Shown: positions 24,625-36,610 of the stretch, piece after piece
Position numbering within the stretch: position 1 is the stretch's first letter
How the letters are laid out: each line of letters opens with the position of its first letter
Assembly (NCBI RefSeq): GCF_945859705.1
Contig: NC_079137.1
Coordinates: forward strand, 79,195,150 to 79,259,149
Origin: Episyrphus balteatus
Taxonomy: Eukaryota; Arthropoda; Insecta; Diptera; Syrphidae
Direction of reading: 5' to 3'
DNA length: 64,000 bases
Program-made: the position numbers and the translations under genes
Notes under the pieces: generated by a model
Databases searched by the model: none
The model's input: the letters and a program-made list of their open reading frames with translations, nothing else
What the model was told of the DNA's origin: nothing

Positions 24625-24829
24625 GGGAAACCGACGAAGTTATGAATACCAGAGTTATGCGCGACAGAGTTACGCGCGTCAAAGTTACGAAAAACCGAAG
24701 TTACGAAAAACCGAAGTTATGAAAGACCGAAGTTATGATTGACCGAAGTTACGAAAAACCGAAGTTACAAAAAACCAGAGTTACGAACACCAAAGCTATG
24801 AAACGATGTTCTTGGGTTGGCAACCATTG
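24625..24829 (+). mobile_element. Single Foldback arm with tandem subrepeats
   Basis: The arm starts GGGAAACCGACGAAGTTA, the same start as the left arm of the complete element at 37544-38243, and ends in the shared GGGTTGGCAACCATTG. Between them are about twelve imperfect units of ACCGAAGTTACGAAAA, more than in the complete element. I find no inverted partner downstream, so it is a solo arm or truncated copy. Confidence 0.75.
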
Positions 24830-24872
24830 AGATGAACGATATACTGGAGTCAAGGCAAGAAAAAAATTGTAT

Positions 24873-24935
24873 GGGACGGGGGTGTCTATTCCCCTCCGTT
24901 TAGCCGGGAGGGGGGATTTTCTAAAATAAAGATAA
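24873..24935. repeat. C-rich/G-rich hairpin repeat, copy 1
   Basis: CCCCTCC and GGGAGGGGGG can pair across a short spacer, followed by ATTTTCTAAAATAAAGATAA. A second copy of the module lies at 44844-44905 (CTATCTCCCCCC, then GGTGGGAGGGG and TTTTCTAAAC). Such runs stand out in AT-rich DNA. It belongs to an unassigned dispersed repeat. Confidence 0.65.
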
Positions 24936-25063
24936 AATGTAGAATTTGTCCAAAAAAAAACCGTGACAAAAAGGATATCCCAAGAAAATTTCGAAAACAT
25001 TTATCGCAAAAACAGGAAATTCCATTTAAGTTTTAAAAAATTAATGATAAATCGTCACTGCAG

Positions 25064-25294
25064 TTCTAATACCTCGTAACCCAGAAAAATTTTTTGGGAT
25101 AATGATGCAATTACCGATATTGTTGAAAAAAATCCGGATGTAGGTAATAAAAAAGATCCTGTTTGCCTAAAATCGATATTTTCAGAGCTTTTCTTAATTA
25201 AAACCCGATCATTTGTATTGGTTCTCATACATTTCATACTTAGTTTTTCGCCTCTACTGAAAAATCGACTTTTCTGGGTTACGAGGTATTAGAA
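25064..25294. mobile_element. 231-bp element with perfect 25-bp inverted ends
   Basis: TTCTAATACCTCGTAACCCA onward (25064-25088) is repeated exactly inverted at 25270-25294. The interior is AT-rich and non-coding. The layout fits a MITE or hairpin element. No clear target duplication flanks the repeats, so the true ends may differ. Confidence 0.65.
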
Positions 25295-25603
25295 CATTAC
25301 GAGCTTCATTCAAAATGTTGTATTTTCCATTGGAATGAAGAATCAAAAATAAGCCTATACAATTATACTGTTGTTTTTGAGGTGAAGAGAACATTTGAGC
25401 TTATTGCAAGAACTAGTTAAGAACATTGGTACCCTATTGAAATCTAGCTATAATGTTAAAGAGATAGAACCAAAAAATTATTTTTTTAATTAATAAAATT
25501 AATGTTGTACCCTTCTGAAAATAACTTAACCAAAATTGTGATTAAAACCAAAAAGATTTAAAATAAAAAAAAAAATTTTAGTTCAAAACATTTCCCTTCC
25601 TCG

Positions 25604-25790
25604 AAAAAACACCCTTTCATTCAAAACAATTGTGTGGCTGCCTAAGATTCTTGGCTCTTATCCTAATGTAAGATTATTACTGCTATTATTATATTTCAAT
25701 TGGGTACAATTTTTCAAACTCTGTTCTTGGAATATTGCACATAACTTATTCCCTCAAAAAAACACCTTTCACACAAAGACTAGCTCATTT
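25604..25790 (+). repeat. Two units of the AAAAAACACCCTTTCA repeat
   Basis: AAAAAACACCCTTTCA at 25604 and AAAAAAACACCTTTCA at 25754 are about 150 bp apart. Each is followed by a TTCTTGG/TCTTATCC phrase and then a TTTCAATTGGGTAC-like phrase. The same module and spacing form the larger array at 47060-47960. Confidence 0.65.
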
Positions 25791-25979
25791 TATTTTTGCG
25801 AAAAGGAGATTTTTTCTTGGAGATATAAGCAAGTTGAGTTATTTTTTTGGAGATTTTGTTCAAAAAAAACTAAAATAGCCAAATGATTAGAGGTCTAAAA
25901 CCTTATTTAGCAGGAAAGAACTCTGTTAAATCAAGTAATTGCAATGAAGTAGCCTACGACAAAATTGAACTAAAAAAAA

Positions 25980-26640
25980 ATGAAATAAGGTCCCAAAAAA
26001 ATACACTCAAAAAAACAACAAAATTTCTCAAATTTTGGAGTGTTATTTCATTTTTTGGGGCCTTGTTTCATTTTGTTTTTGGGGCATAGTTTTATTATGA
26101 AATAATCAAATCATGAAATAAGACCCTAAAATTAATTTTTGGACTTACTTTTATTTTATGTATTTTAAAAACGATTTGGGGCCTTATTTCACTATTCATA
26201 ATTTACATGAAAATGCTAAACTAAATTGTCTTGCAAAAAATTTTTTTGTGAAATTCTACTTATATAGTCTAAGAGCCGATAGCTAATTCTGATGTGAGTC
26301 GGCTAAATTGACACAAATTTCATTTATAAGTAACAGAATAGCTGGAAAAAATCGCAACAACTGTTTAAAACATCCTTGAGGTCTTGAGGAGCAATTTTAA
26401 AAGTTTCGTACAAAAAGATGGTTCTGTTGGTTTGGCATGATATTTGATTAGGTACCTAAAATAAATTAATCATGAAAAAGAAAAATTGGGGTCTTAATTC
26501 ATTTTCTAAAAAAAGTTCAAAACAAGTTGGGGCTTTATTGTTTCATTGGGGCATAGTTTCATTATGAAAATAATACCTCAATTTGGAACCTTATTTCATT
26601 TTTTTCTTTTGGGGGCCTTATTTCCTGGGGCCTAATTTCG
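25980..26640. repeat. Scattered GGGGCCTTATTTCA motifs
   Basis: Variants of GGGGCCTTATTTCATTTT occur about nine times in 660 bp, mostly on the plus strand (near 26057, 26081, 26177, 26488, 26532, 26565, 26590 and 26613) and on the minus strand near 25984 and 26112. Spacing is irregular. No coding meaning is apparent. Probably a degenerate local repeat. Confidence 0.6.
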
Positions 26641-29600
26641 CAGAGCCGTTAAATTACCATAAGTAACTAAGAAGATCTAATGAAAAATATGAAAAATATG
26701 AAAAAAATTTCACAAAAAACCATAGAAATCAGTGAAGTGAACAGAAACTTCTTTCGAAAAGTTACTATTGGTACGTTAATTTTCTTTTTGAATGATAAAT
26801 TGGTAGAAAATAGAACACTGTTGCAATTGGGAGTGTTCACTGCTCAACTTGATTAAAAATAGAATAACGATCACATTTTCTGAAATCATAATGTCATGGT
26901 TGAAAATAAAGTTGAGAAACGAAAAGACCTTCTAATCCTACCTCGCTCATTGTACAACATCTCACCGGTCATTTTGAATAATTTAAGCTTCTTTTTTTAA
27001 ATTTAAAAAATATTCATTTCAATTCCACCATTATCTCTTTTCTTTCAACTGATTATTTGTTTTTTTTTTTTATCCGGACGACGACGTTGATAACCGACCA
27101 ATTCGGGATAAAAGGTCAAAGTGATTTTTTTCTTTTTGTTTTATCTTTATCCTGCCACAACCCTTAAAACCTCTTAAATAATAGAGTCGCCTTTGTCACA
27201 TAATAATTCATTTATCCACTCTAAAATATCAATTTGTTAGCGAAAAAAAAAACGTCTTTCTGTTAAAAGGACAAACCGTATCCTTGAAGCTTTTTTTCCC
27301 CAATATCCACATTAATAAATCGTAAATAGTTAATGAACCGTATGATCTGTTCCTAATTTTATTTGGCAATAAATAAAATGAGCTTAAAATTACTACAAAA
27401 ACAACAACAACGCATTATCCCCAAACCAAAATATACAGAAGAAAAAAAAAAATCTCAGAACATTAACCCGCTCTATATACCCACATTATAGCCAAAAAAC
27501 GACACGACATCCTGTCATTTGTCTTCGAAGAATCCACATCAATTCCACTCTGCAAGACAATCCATTGACTGAGTTATTTTTAACCATTATATACCTTATA
27601 GGTTTACCTATCAAACCACAAGGACTAAGGATCAAATTCGACTATATAATATAGGTAGTATAGGTAACTACTTGAAAATTTGTGTTCTGCCTTGTTGCAT
27701 TTTTTATGGCTTTTTCGTGGTTGTCTAACTACTTGGCATTCCCATGCATCAGGTGATTAAAATCGACCTCCTTTTTTTCTCCCTCTCTCTCTTCAGATAA
27801 GTCGATAAAAATAAAACAAAATTTTAAGGACTAAATCCACAGACCCGGAGCTTGCTCTCTCTAAAAAAAAAAGGAAAAAAAAACCGGTAAATAAAACCCT
27901 TTTCAAATTTTCATTCATCAATTTTAAATGTCACTCCGTTGGGGATAATGTGGTCAGCGTCATCGTCGTTTTCGGTCGTCGTCGTTTAGTCCTTCTTTTT
28001 ATATGCAATAACATGAGCTCTACAAGTTTACCCCAAACTATATATTCACCCTTTAACCTCTTTCGGGGAACTTAGTTCCATTACCATCAAGATTGGACTA
28101 TATCGCCGGGTAAACAAAATGTTAAAAAGTCCTCTTTATGTATTCCACAGCGAGACTCAAGGGAGTTTTTAAAACTTTAAGGTATTTGCATTTTTTTGTT
28201 CATTTTTTTTTTTTTTTTGGTCATTCGTCCTAAACTCTCTCGGGATTCAAGAAGCCCTAGCGCAAAAGGCAAACCCTCTCTCTGCCTGATATCGCGGTTA
28301 ATGGGCAAAAGTCATTGCCGTTTTTTTTTTTTTGTTCACTAGGGTTGTAAGAACTTATGTAAAACGGGTGCAAATCTTTTTTTCCCTTGGTACTCGCAGA
28401 TAGTCGTGTGCTCTCTTGCTGCCGGTCTATAGTTTATGTATTATGGTTGACCATTGAACTATGAAAGTTGGCAAAACCACCAAATAACTAGCGCCAACGT
28501 GCCTCTATACAACATCTCCACCATCGTCCTAAATCCTTTTTATACCTAACCAACTGGTATTGTTATCAATGTGTCAGGGACGGGTTGTCGAAGGAGGGGG
28601 GAAATTGGTTTAAAAACATGAAAAAGGCTGACAAATTGAAAGAAGAAAATAAGAAGAAACAAAAATTGAAGAAGTGATGCCCGCAGACATTTTTTGAGAT
28701 AAAAGAGGGAAAGGGGGGAAAAGAGGGGGGTAATGTCGAGAGTTTCCAAAGAAAAACAAACAATTTTAATTAATTTCGACTTTTTCTTCGTTTTGTTTCT
28801 AACAATAGAAAGCTGGTGCCTTTTTAAAACATCTTGGGACAACTCATACCACTTTTTTTCCTCATTCTGTTTTAATGTTTATATGAATACTATTGGACCT
28901 TTTCTTTCACAATCTAGAAAGAATCAATAGCCCCCTTTATGAAAATCATATCCCGGACCTGACAACTGGAACCCACTCACCGTCACATCGTCCCTAGAAT
29001 CAAGGATTCATTGTATTGGCCGAAGGGAATTGTAATAAATTTTTATTTCATTTGGTTAGCATTTCGTTGGGAGTAAAAATAAAAAACAAAAAAAACAAAC
29101 ACCTAGCAAATGTCCATGTATAGTTTGTCGGTCTTATTTAAGGTTTGTTTTTTTACTCTTTTAGATTGGCTTTTCGTGTTTGTTTAGCTCATCGTATAGT
29201 ATATTGAAGTCCTGTCGATGGTTGTTTCCCACGGACGACAACGACGACCTGGGATTGACTTTGTTTTTTTTTTTTATAACTTTTTTTTTATATATGTTGC
29301 TTTAGATGCTCGATTTGGTCAGTTGTATACGGTTGGGTGCAAATGTGCTGAAATATAATTCAAACTGTAAATAAATGTAAATGTAAAAAAAAAAAATAAA
29401 ACAGAAAATCCTGCAAAAAAAAAATCGAAGAGAATTTCGAAGTCCTTAATTAAATGGTTTCAATTTGGGCTTTATGTGTGTTGTTTCAGTTTTATTCATG
29501 AATTTTTTTGTTGTTTTTTTGTATTTATTTTATTTTGAAGGATATTGAGTGCATGTGTAATTATGAGGAAAAGTTTTTTTTTTTGCTATAAATAAAAAAT

Positions 29601-30172
29601 ACAAAAAAAAACTTACATTATTATTAATCATGAACAATTTATTTACTTTTGATGAGGCTTTGCAGTGGTTATTGAATAAATAATACGCTGAGTGTGTGTG
29701 AATGCGAATCCAATTTGCAAAGCATAATTAAGAGAGTTTTTGAGGATTTATTTGGAATTATTTTTTTATATAAGAGCATTCTACAAAAGAATTACAGTTT
29801 CATAGTAATTAGGCTTTTGAAAGCATTGAATTTGTATTATGGATTTTAACACTTGTCCAATGATACTTTAAAACTTGGAATTTTAAATTTTTTTTATGGT
29901 AATGCTCTTGACAGTTCTGATTCGACCATGAACTTTATTAATAAATCCATACATCGAAGGTTCATTTTACTGACTTGTCAAGCTGAATAATTATTGCAAA
30001 TACATTCAACCTGCCCAATTTTTAATAGAAGTTTAAATTATTCAAAATGTGGGTCGAGCTGCTCTATATTGAAGTAGGCAGGTCCTTGTTTTTGCTGCTT
30101 CAAAGCAATTCCCATCATGCAGACGAGCATGATTTTAAATGAAATTTAAATAGAATTTCTGAAAAAAAAAAC
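26641..30172. other. Non-coding spacer, no gene recognised
   Basis: AT-rich with long T runs. Short GTCGTCGTC-type islands occur at about 27075, 27961-27990 and 29232-29250. Open frames at 28546-28842 and 28733-28930 overlap on opposite strands and have no motif. Nothing else recognised. Confidence 0.55.
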
Positions 30173-30190
30173 TGGCGCCCAATGTGAGGC
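30173..30190 (+). other. tRNA-Lys PBS-like motif 1
   Basis: TGGCGCCCAATGTGAGGC matches the perfect primer binding site at 59144-59161 in 16 of 18 positions and follows an A-run. No recognisable LTR or gag flanks it. It may be the fossil footprint of a lost retrotransposon, or part of another repeat family that shares the TGGCGCCC core. Confidence 0.5.
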
Positions 30191-30495
30191 AACATTTTAT
30201 TTCGAAAGAATCGTGCAGGTGGAAAACCTTTTTGTCTGGCGACAGACTTTTTAACTTTAATGTTTTAGAAATTCTTACATTGAGTGCAATATAAGATCTA
30301 CAAATAACTTATTATTGTGTTAAAAATTTCACATCGAGGCGCCAGTTAATTTGAGCAAACTATTATAATCAAATTTATAAATTTAAAAGAGTACATAATG
30401 TCTCCTTATGGGTATTTACAAAATCTTCAAACATATGAGATGTCATAAGAAAAATTATTACCATCTTAGTTGTTCGTATTCGGAATAAAATAAAG

Positions 30496-30513
30496 TGGCG
30501 CCCAAAGTGAGGC
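30496..30513 (+). other. tRNA-Lys PBS-like motif 2
   Basis: TGGCGCCCAAAGTGAGGC, 16 of 18 matches to the 59144 site, only 323 bp downstream of motif 1 and in the same orientation. A related minus-strand sequence (TGGCGCC followed by TCGATGTGA) lies between them at about 30332-30344. Confidence 0.5.
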
Positions 30514-33500
30514 GTTGTTGTATGTTTGTGTAAAACTGGAAAAAATTTTACATTTTTCAGTGAAAATACATCCATTCAGACCAACAATGGAACAATCCAT
30601 AATTCTTGTCCATACTTAATTTTTTTTTAACTTTACCTGCACACGGTATGTCTTAAATACCATACAATCTTTTGTTTTCCATAAACTTTTGTTTTTAATA
30701 TTGTTAAATTCATAAAAATAAATCGTTAAACGGTATAATTATTACGCTATTTTGACTTCGAAATAAAAATTTAGCATGGCAAGAATTTAGTATGGGCAAG
30801 AATTATGGAAACACCTAAATGTCAAATATTTAAGGATTGAAATAAGATATCGACATAAATTAAATGCAGTTACAAAGGTTAGTGTTTTCTATAAAAATTA
30901 AATTATTAACGAAGTTTTTAAGTGTAGCATTAGAATTTAAAATTCTATTGAAATGGGTCAGGGGATGTCAAAGTAGCATTTTCTTAAATCCCCCATAAAC
31001 GACGTCATTATTACAGAAAAGTTCTCAGTTTGAGTGTTCCATAGCTTATAAGGTTCAAATAGGTTCTAACAAATATAGCAAATACAAACAAGTTGTAAAA
31101 GAAATTTGTTCTGGGTCGGATTTTATACAATTTAAAAAATCTGAATTTTTGCGAAAATGTGCATTTTTCGGAGCCTTCCCGATTTCGTTTTTTCCATTAA
31201 CAACTCAAAATTGGGGATCAGATCTGGTTCTAGAGACCACTCAGCATAAGTTATGAGCAGTTGGTAGTAAAATGAAAAAGATTAAGTCAATTCAGATGGG
31301 TTCTAACGCCTCATAAAATATCGATTTTCGTGAAATACGAGCAATATGTTCAGAAGATCACAAGGCATAAACCATGAGTTGCACGCAGTGATCTGAAAGA
31401 AAAGTCCAAAAACGCTCCACTCTAATGTAGTAGCAAATGTACTAGATCACCTACTCATAAGTTTACCTCCTATGTATAATCGAATGCGGCTTTTGTCTCC
31501 TCAAAACGTTCGTGAAATTAAATGTAGTAGAATGCAATTACATTTTTAAATGTTTAATCGTGTGATCTAGTGCTATAATAATAAACATCAGTGAGCAAGT
31601 AATCTACTACTAAAGAATCCTAAGAATCCTAAGGTTACTTAAGTAAATGTTGGTTAAAATTGAATGATTGATATTTCACCTTGTCTCTCAATCCACTATT
31701 AAGAATGCCTCAAGTTATTTTCAATTTTCATGTTTTTTTCTTCTATTATCATCCATAGCCACTTCACATTAAAATCCTGCCCTAGGAATTTTCTTAACAC
31801 AGCAAAAAAGAGTTACGACAAAAAAAAAAATTCCAATCAAACTCGAAAGCTATTACTTTAAACACTCAATTGATCACCATCAGCCCTATGAACGGCAATT
31901 TCTCAATCAAACTTCCATAAAAGGCATAATCATAAAAATTTGCAACATCTATGTTGTATCAACGAGTACGAGGAGTAAAACATAAAAGCTTTTCCATACT
32001 CTTCATACTTCTTATATTGAGTGGTGCTGGCTGTATGCTGGTTGTTCGTGCTCTGGTTGCTGCCACTTTCATATAGCGTTATATTGCCGTTCAGGTTTTC
32101 AATAGAGCTAGAACTGCCAGGCGAAATTGTCTTTTTTTTTTTTTATTTCGATTTTGTTAACAAGAGAAGGTTAGGTATATTCTAGTACAAAAAAAAACAA
32201 CAACTCTACTACACAACCAAACACAGTTTTCTATTGCTTTTGCTGTGTACTAGTCATCATCGTTTCGGTTGAATATTACCAAAATGACAGAATGTGATTG
32301 ATATGCAGATGTTTTGATTTTATATGAGAACGAATGCATTCAGCTGTACATTTGATGACAGTCTTTGTCAATCACAAATTGAAAATGTCAAAGTGACAAT
32401 TGCGCTTTCGTTTATATGTGTTGTAGTTGAAAATCCAAACAATGAACAATTTTCCATGTAGATAGTATAAATGTAGAGAAAGAGAAAGAGAGGTACCTGA
32501 ACCGTGTGTTTTCCTGTTAAATGACAAGAAAAGTTAAATAGAAATTTAAATGAAATGACAGATATAGAGATATATATGCAGACACGGAAAATACCAAAAT
32601 AACGATAGAACAAGCAACAGTATAGCATAGAAGTAGTAATTTACGCTATCGACAGCAGTTGGAGAGAAGAGTCGAATCGAGAGAAAATCGAGATCGAGAT
32701 TACTTTGACAACACATTCAGTGGAAATTAATAAAGTCAAATGGATGTATTCAGTGGAACGCACGAATGGTTTGACATTAATACGATTGCGTGTTTTATCA
32801 GAGTAAGTATCTTCGGGATAATAATGGTGGCAATATTGTTTTTTTGTTGTTGTTGTTGTTGTTGCCTCTGCGTTATGCTCCTATAGTACTTGTATAGATA
32901 CTTTCTGTTGACAACAGCACGACGAGACGCGACGAAACGACGACATCCACCAGCAACAGAAATACGCTTGTCACGTACCTTTTCGCTCTGAATTGTGACA
33001 TTTGCATACAAATTTAGAAAGTCCTTTTTATATACACGACGAAAGAGGATTTTTGCCTGTTGTTTCACGCGTACTTTATAGGTTTTTTTTTTTTTTGGAT
33101 TGTGTACACGCAGGAAGCATATCTATTATATCGATATACACCGCCCCGCCATGGCCCAAGCCATAGCAATCACATTATATTCGATTGTTTGTCGATGCTT
33201 TTCACATTTCACGTGATTTGTTTTCATTTCTATCGCAATGGCAACAGATTATTTTAGGTTCGGGGTTTTAGATTTTGAGAGAGTCTGTATTTTAGGTATA
33301 ACTGATTTTTTGATGCAGCCATGCATGTTACATTATTATTTTGATCAATCTCACTGAGGGTGTGCTATGTAATTTATATTCACTGTGCAAGTGTTTTTTT
33401 TATTATTATTGCCTCGACTATATGAGACATATACATTTAATTTACATAAACAGTTTGTTAGGCTAGAGATGAAATCATTCATTTGGTGAACTGGGTAAAA

Positions 33501-33612
33501 ACCAAATATATCGGTCTGCTAATGTGGTTCTGTTTGTCTAAAATATTGATGTAGTTATAGAAATGAAGTATCACGGAAACATAATTGGATGAATTGATAT
33601 ACATACTAAAAA
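30514..33612. other. Non-coding spacer with simple repeats
   Basis: A TTG microsatellite at about 32846-32863 generates the poly-Gln run in a minus-strand frame. A GACGAGACGCGACGAAACGA patch lies at 32921-32945. A segment near 31422-31468 (TAGCAAATGTACTAGATCA) is related in reverse to 34070-34118. No gene recognised. Confidence 0.5.
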
Positions 33613-33660
33613 GGGATCACGCAGGGCTGGGTTTTGTCACCGATATTATTTCATTTCTGT
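33613..33660 (+). pseudogene. Tiny LINE reverse transcriptase relic
   Basis: In frame from 33613 the sequence reads GITQGWVLSPILFHFC and then a stop. This matches the G(V/I)xQGxxLSPxLF block of non-LTR retrotransposon reverse transcriptases. No other reverse transcriptase motif is seen around it, and a short TGTTAGAAAATTGAA duplication follows. It is a 16-residue fragment of a dead element; chance cannot be excluded, but the match is specific. Confidence 0.5.
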
Positions 33661-36452
33661 TAGAAAATTGAAGGAATGTAATAGATTGTTAGAAAATTGA
33701 ATTTAATAGATTGTCAACGTAATGCACTTTCTGATTGTTCTTAAAGAAACTAACATACACTACATAGACTTCGTAAGCGCTAAAAAAACGAAAATCTAGT
33801 ACTGTCAACTAGTACTATTCACATTGAAAATCCCTTGTAAATAACTCATGCGTAGTCTACGACCTCTAAAGAAACGCGCCTAATAAATCCATTTAAATTA
33901 CTTTCAACTTCTTCTACTACATTATGTAGTGAACTTTTATACTGAACTTCTGAAAAAGTAGTTGAACGAAATAGACAAAAATTAAACAAATATAAATATT
34001 GAAATTTTTTGAAGCATTGTGTTAAGAAAAATGGCAAAATTTTCATTTTACTAATAGCCCCGTTCCATTGGAGTAAATAGTTTACTCATGATTAGATGAT
34101 CTAGTACATTTACTGCTACAACTTTTCATATGTCACATCTTTGAAGATTGTTTAATATAATCAAAGAAACTGAATGGAAGGAATATTAGTTTAAGAGAGT
34201 GCAGCTAAAACACACAAAATATTCCCACTCTGTTACTTAATCTACTACAATAACAAAAAAAAAAAATAAAATGTTAGTCGCTTTTCTTAAAAAATCATGA
34301 GTACTTTACTAGCGAATTTTAAAGAAAACCAATGCAATTCCCATTAACTCGCGAACGCAAGTATATAAAATTAAAAGTACTAGATTATCGTTTTTATCTT
34401 CTCATGAGCAGTCTTCTAAAATAACGCAACTATCAACTGATGTAGCCTAAAAAAAACATACATAATGTAGTATCTTACTTCTGTTTTTTAATTTAAAAAG
34501 TGCTATACTGCTACACTGTTACGTTTAACTACTTTAGTTTGTTTCTTTATTTTAAGTTCAGACAACTCACATTAAACAGACAAACTCTCATTCTTATTTT
34601 AAGAGTATTCCGAATACTCAAAACCAACTTTCGACTTTTAAAAAACTTTGTCAAAAGGAACTTTTGAATTTGAAAGTCTCTCACACTTTTTCTTCTACCT
34701 GATAGTTTTGTTTCTCTATACAAAAACTCGCCTGTCCTTTGGCATTCATAATGAACTTATACCAAGGGATCTCTTGGGAAGTTCTTTTTTGTGTGCCACT
34801 ATTTTGAAGATGGCTAAACTTTTTTCACTGTTGTTTTGACAAAGACCTCTGGTTTAAATAAACAGCATCACACTACTTCGGTACTAGTTAAAAAGTACTA
34901 TTATTCGACATAAGAAAATGTCTATCTGCGGTTTAGAAGGAATTGTGTGTAGTTCCAATTTTTTGTTCTACTACAATTTGTTGTTCTATTTTCTTTGTCT
35001 TGTGTTAAGGACTTAAAAAGTTTGTAAGAAATCCTCACAAAGTTTTCCTTTTGCATACTTCTTTTATTAAAAAGTCAAAGTTCTTTCAAATTCATCACGT
35101 AATTTCTTCAATTGGTAGTTTTCTCTAAAAAAAATTCAATTACTGTTTCGAAGCATGTCGCATCCGTTTCATCATTTATCATTCAATATTTCCTCTTCAC
35201 TCTCACTATATCTCCCTTTCTCTCTCTTTTTTCTTTCTGGATGAACAACTATCGATGTCGAATACATTCAACTTCACCTAAAAACAACCTTCACATAACA
35301 GAAAACTAAACCAACAAACTTTCACGGTTCAAATCCTCTCAAGTTCTACTACTATTGCCGACTGCCGAGACTATACACATCACATAGCCAAATGCGGAAA
35401 TGAGAAAATCTGGTCGACATTGTACCGGAATTTCCTATTGCGAAATGCACTCTCTCTCTCTGCTGTACAAATAATGAGGAAAAGTAGGAGGAAAAAAAAA
35501 ACAGAAAACTTTCTAACATTGTCCCTCATGTTTTGGCCGTGCCCGTTATATATCACACTATACGTTAGTCTATTCCCCACCAATCCTACTAACGTTCCCG
35601 TTTCTGTTCCTGTGATGCTCCGCTCCACCTGGCAATAGTCCAAAATCTCTTTAGTTTTAAATTGGTATTTTTCTTCTTCTTCTTCTTCATTTTTCTTTTT
35701 GCCATTTCAAAGTGAGTGTGTGTAAGTGTGTCGTCGTCGGTCGTCTTATCGTGATGTGATACAATCACTTTGAATCGAACTCAGGATATCCGGTACGTTC
35801 CATCTTTGTCGGTGTTGTCGGTCGAGGAACGTAATCAACATCGTTCTTTCACAAAACTCCCTACACCCAGGTATATTAAGCTTTATAAAGTGTATGTGTG
35901 TTTGTTTAATGTCAGTTGAAGTCAATTGAAGTTGAATTCTTTTTTCTAGAAAACGTTTTCATAGCAATTTGCAACAATTATATTGAGTTTTACAAAAGAT
36001 CATATTATACCCGATAACACTCACCCTTTTTAAATGCTAACCGGAAAAGGAAACAAATGAGATAAAAAAAATTGAAAATCGATTGTAAATTATTAAAAAC
36101 CATACAACAATAAATAAAGTTTTTATTAAAAAACAGAAAAACAAAAAAAGCAATCAGTAGAAAACGGACCAATTATCGGAAAAGTTTCTTTTATTTTCCC
36201 TCTTATCACTTCTTTTCTGTTCTCTCGTGATTCTTTTGTAAGATAAAGTTTTGAATAAATATATTATTGGAAGCAGTAGGGTTACCAACATCTATTTTTA
36301 GAAAGTTTTTGAAATCGTTTTTGTAGATTGAATTTTTCAATTTCTATTTCTCTGAAATAACTCACTAAATAAAAATTGATCCGCTATTTAAATTAGTTTA
36401 GTGGCAAAACTGAAATCATTTCAGCTCTTATAAATGTTGAGCACAACCTTAG
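33661..36452. other. Non-coding spacer, no gene recognised
   Basis: Contains a repeat-like segment around 34070-34118 (GATGATCTAGTACATTTACT) that is the inverse of one near 31422-31468. A TTC microsatellite lies at 35667-35690, a CT run at 35448-35460, and GTGTCGTCGTCGGTCGTC at 35728-35747. Nothing recognised as coding. Confidence 0.5.
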
Positions 36453-36610
36453 ACGTAGAGAAAAAAAAAGTAACGCAGGGATAACTTTACTTCTGGTATA
36501 TTTAACTTTATTTCTGGTTAATTTAACTAAATTCTGGTTTATTTTGATTATATATTATGATTAAATATACCAGAAGTAAAGTTATCCCTAGCTTTATTTT
36601 TTCTCCGTGT
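36453..36610. mobile_element. 158-bp hairpin MITE
   Basis: The arms at 36453-36506 and 36561-36610 are inverse copies: ACGTAGAGAAAA against ACACGGAGAAAA at the outside, and a perfect GGGATAACTTTACTTCTGGT stretch continuing to TATATTTAA inside. Between the arms, the TTCTGGT phrase is repeated at ~21-bp intervals. A single hairpin with a short loop is likely. The GTAACGCAGG motif in the left arm also occurs in the 10.4-11.3 kb array. Confidence 0.8.

Noticed and set aside
32736..33068. Minus-strand frame with a poly-Gln run
   Set aside because: The Gln run is simply the TTG microsatellite; the remainder shows no similarity to a protein.
36476..36490. AGGGATAAC resembling part of a homing endonuclease site
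   Set aside because: Only nine bases match, and it is part of the MITE arm repeated at the other end; coincidence.
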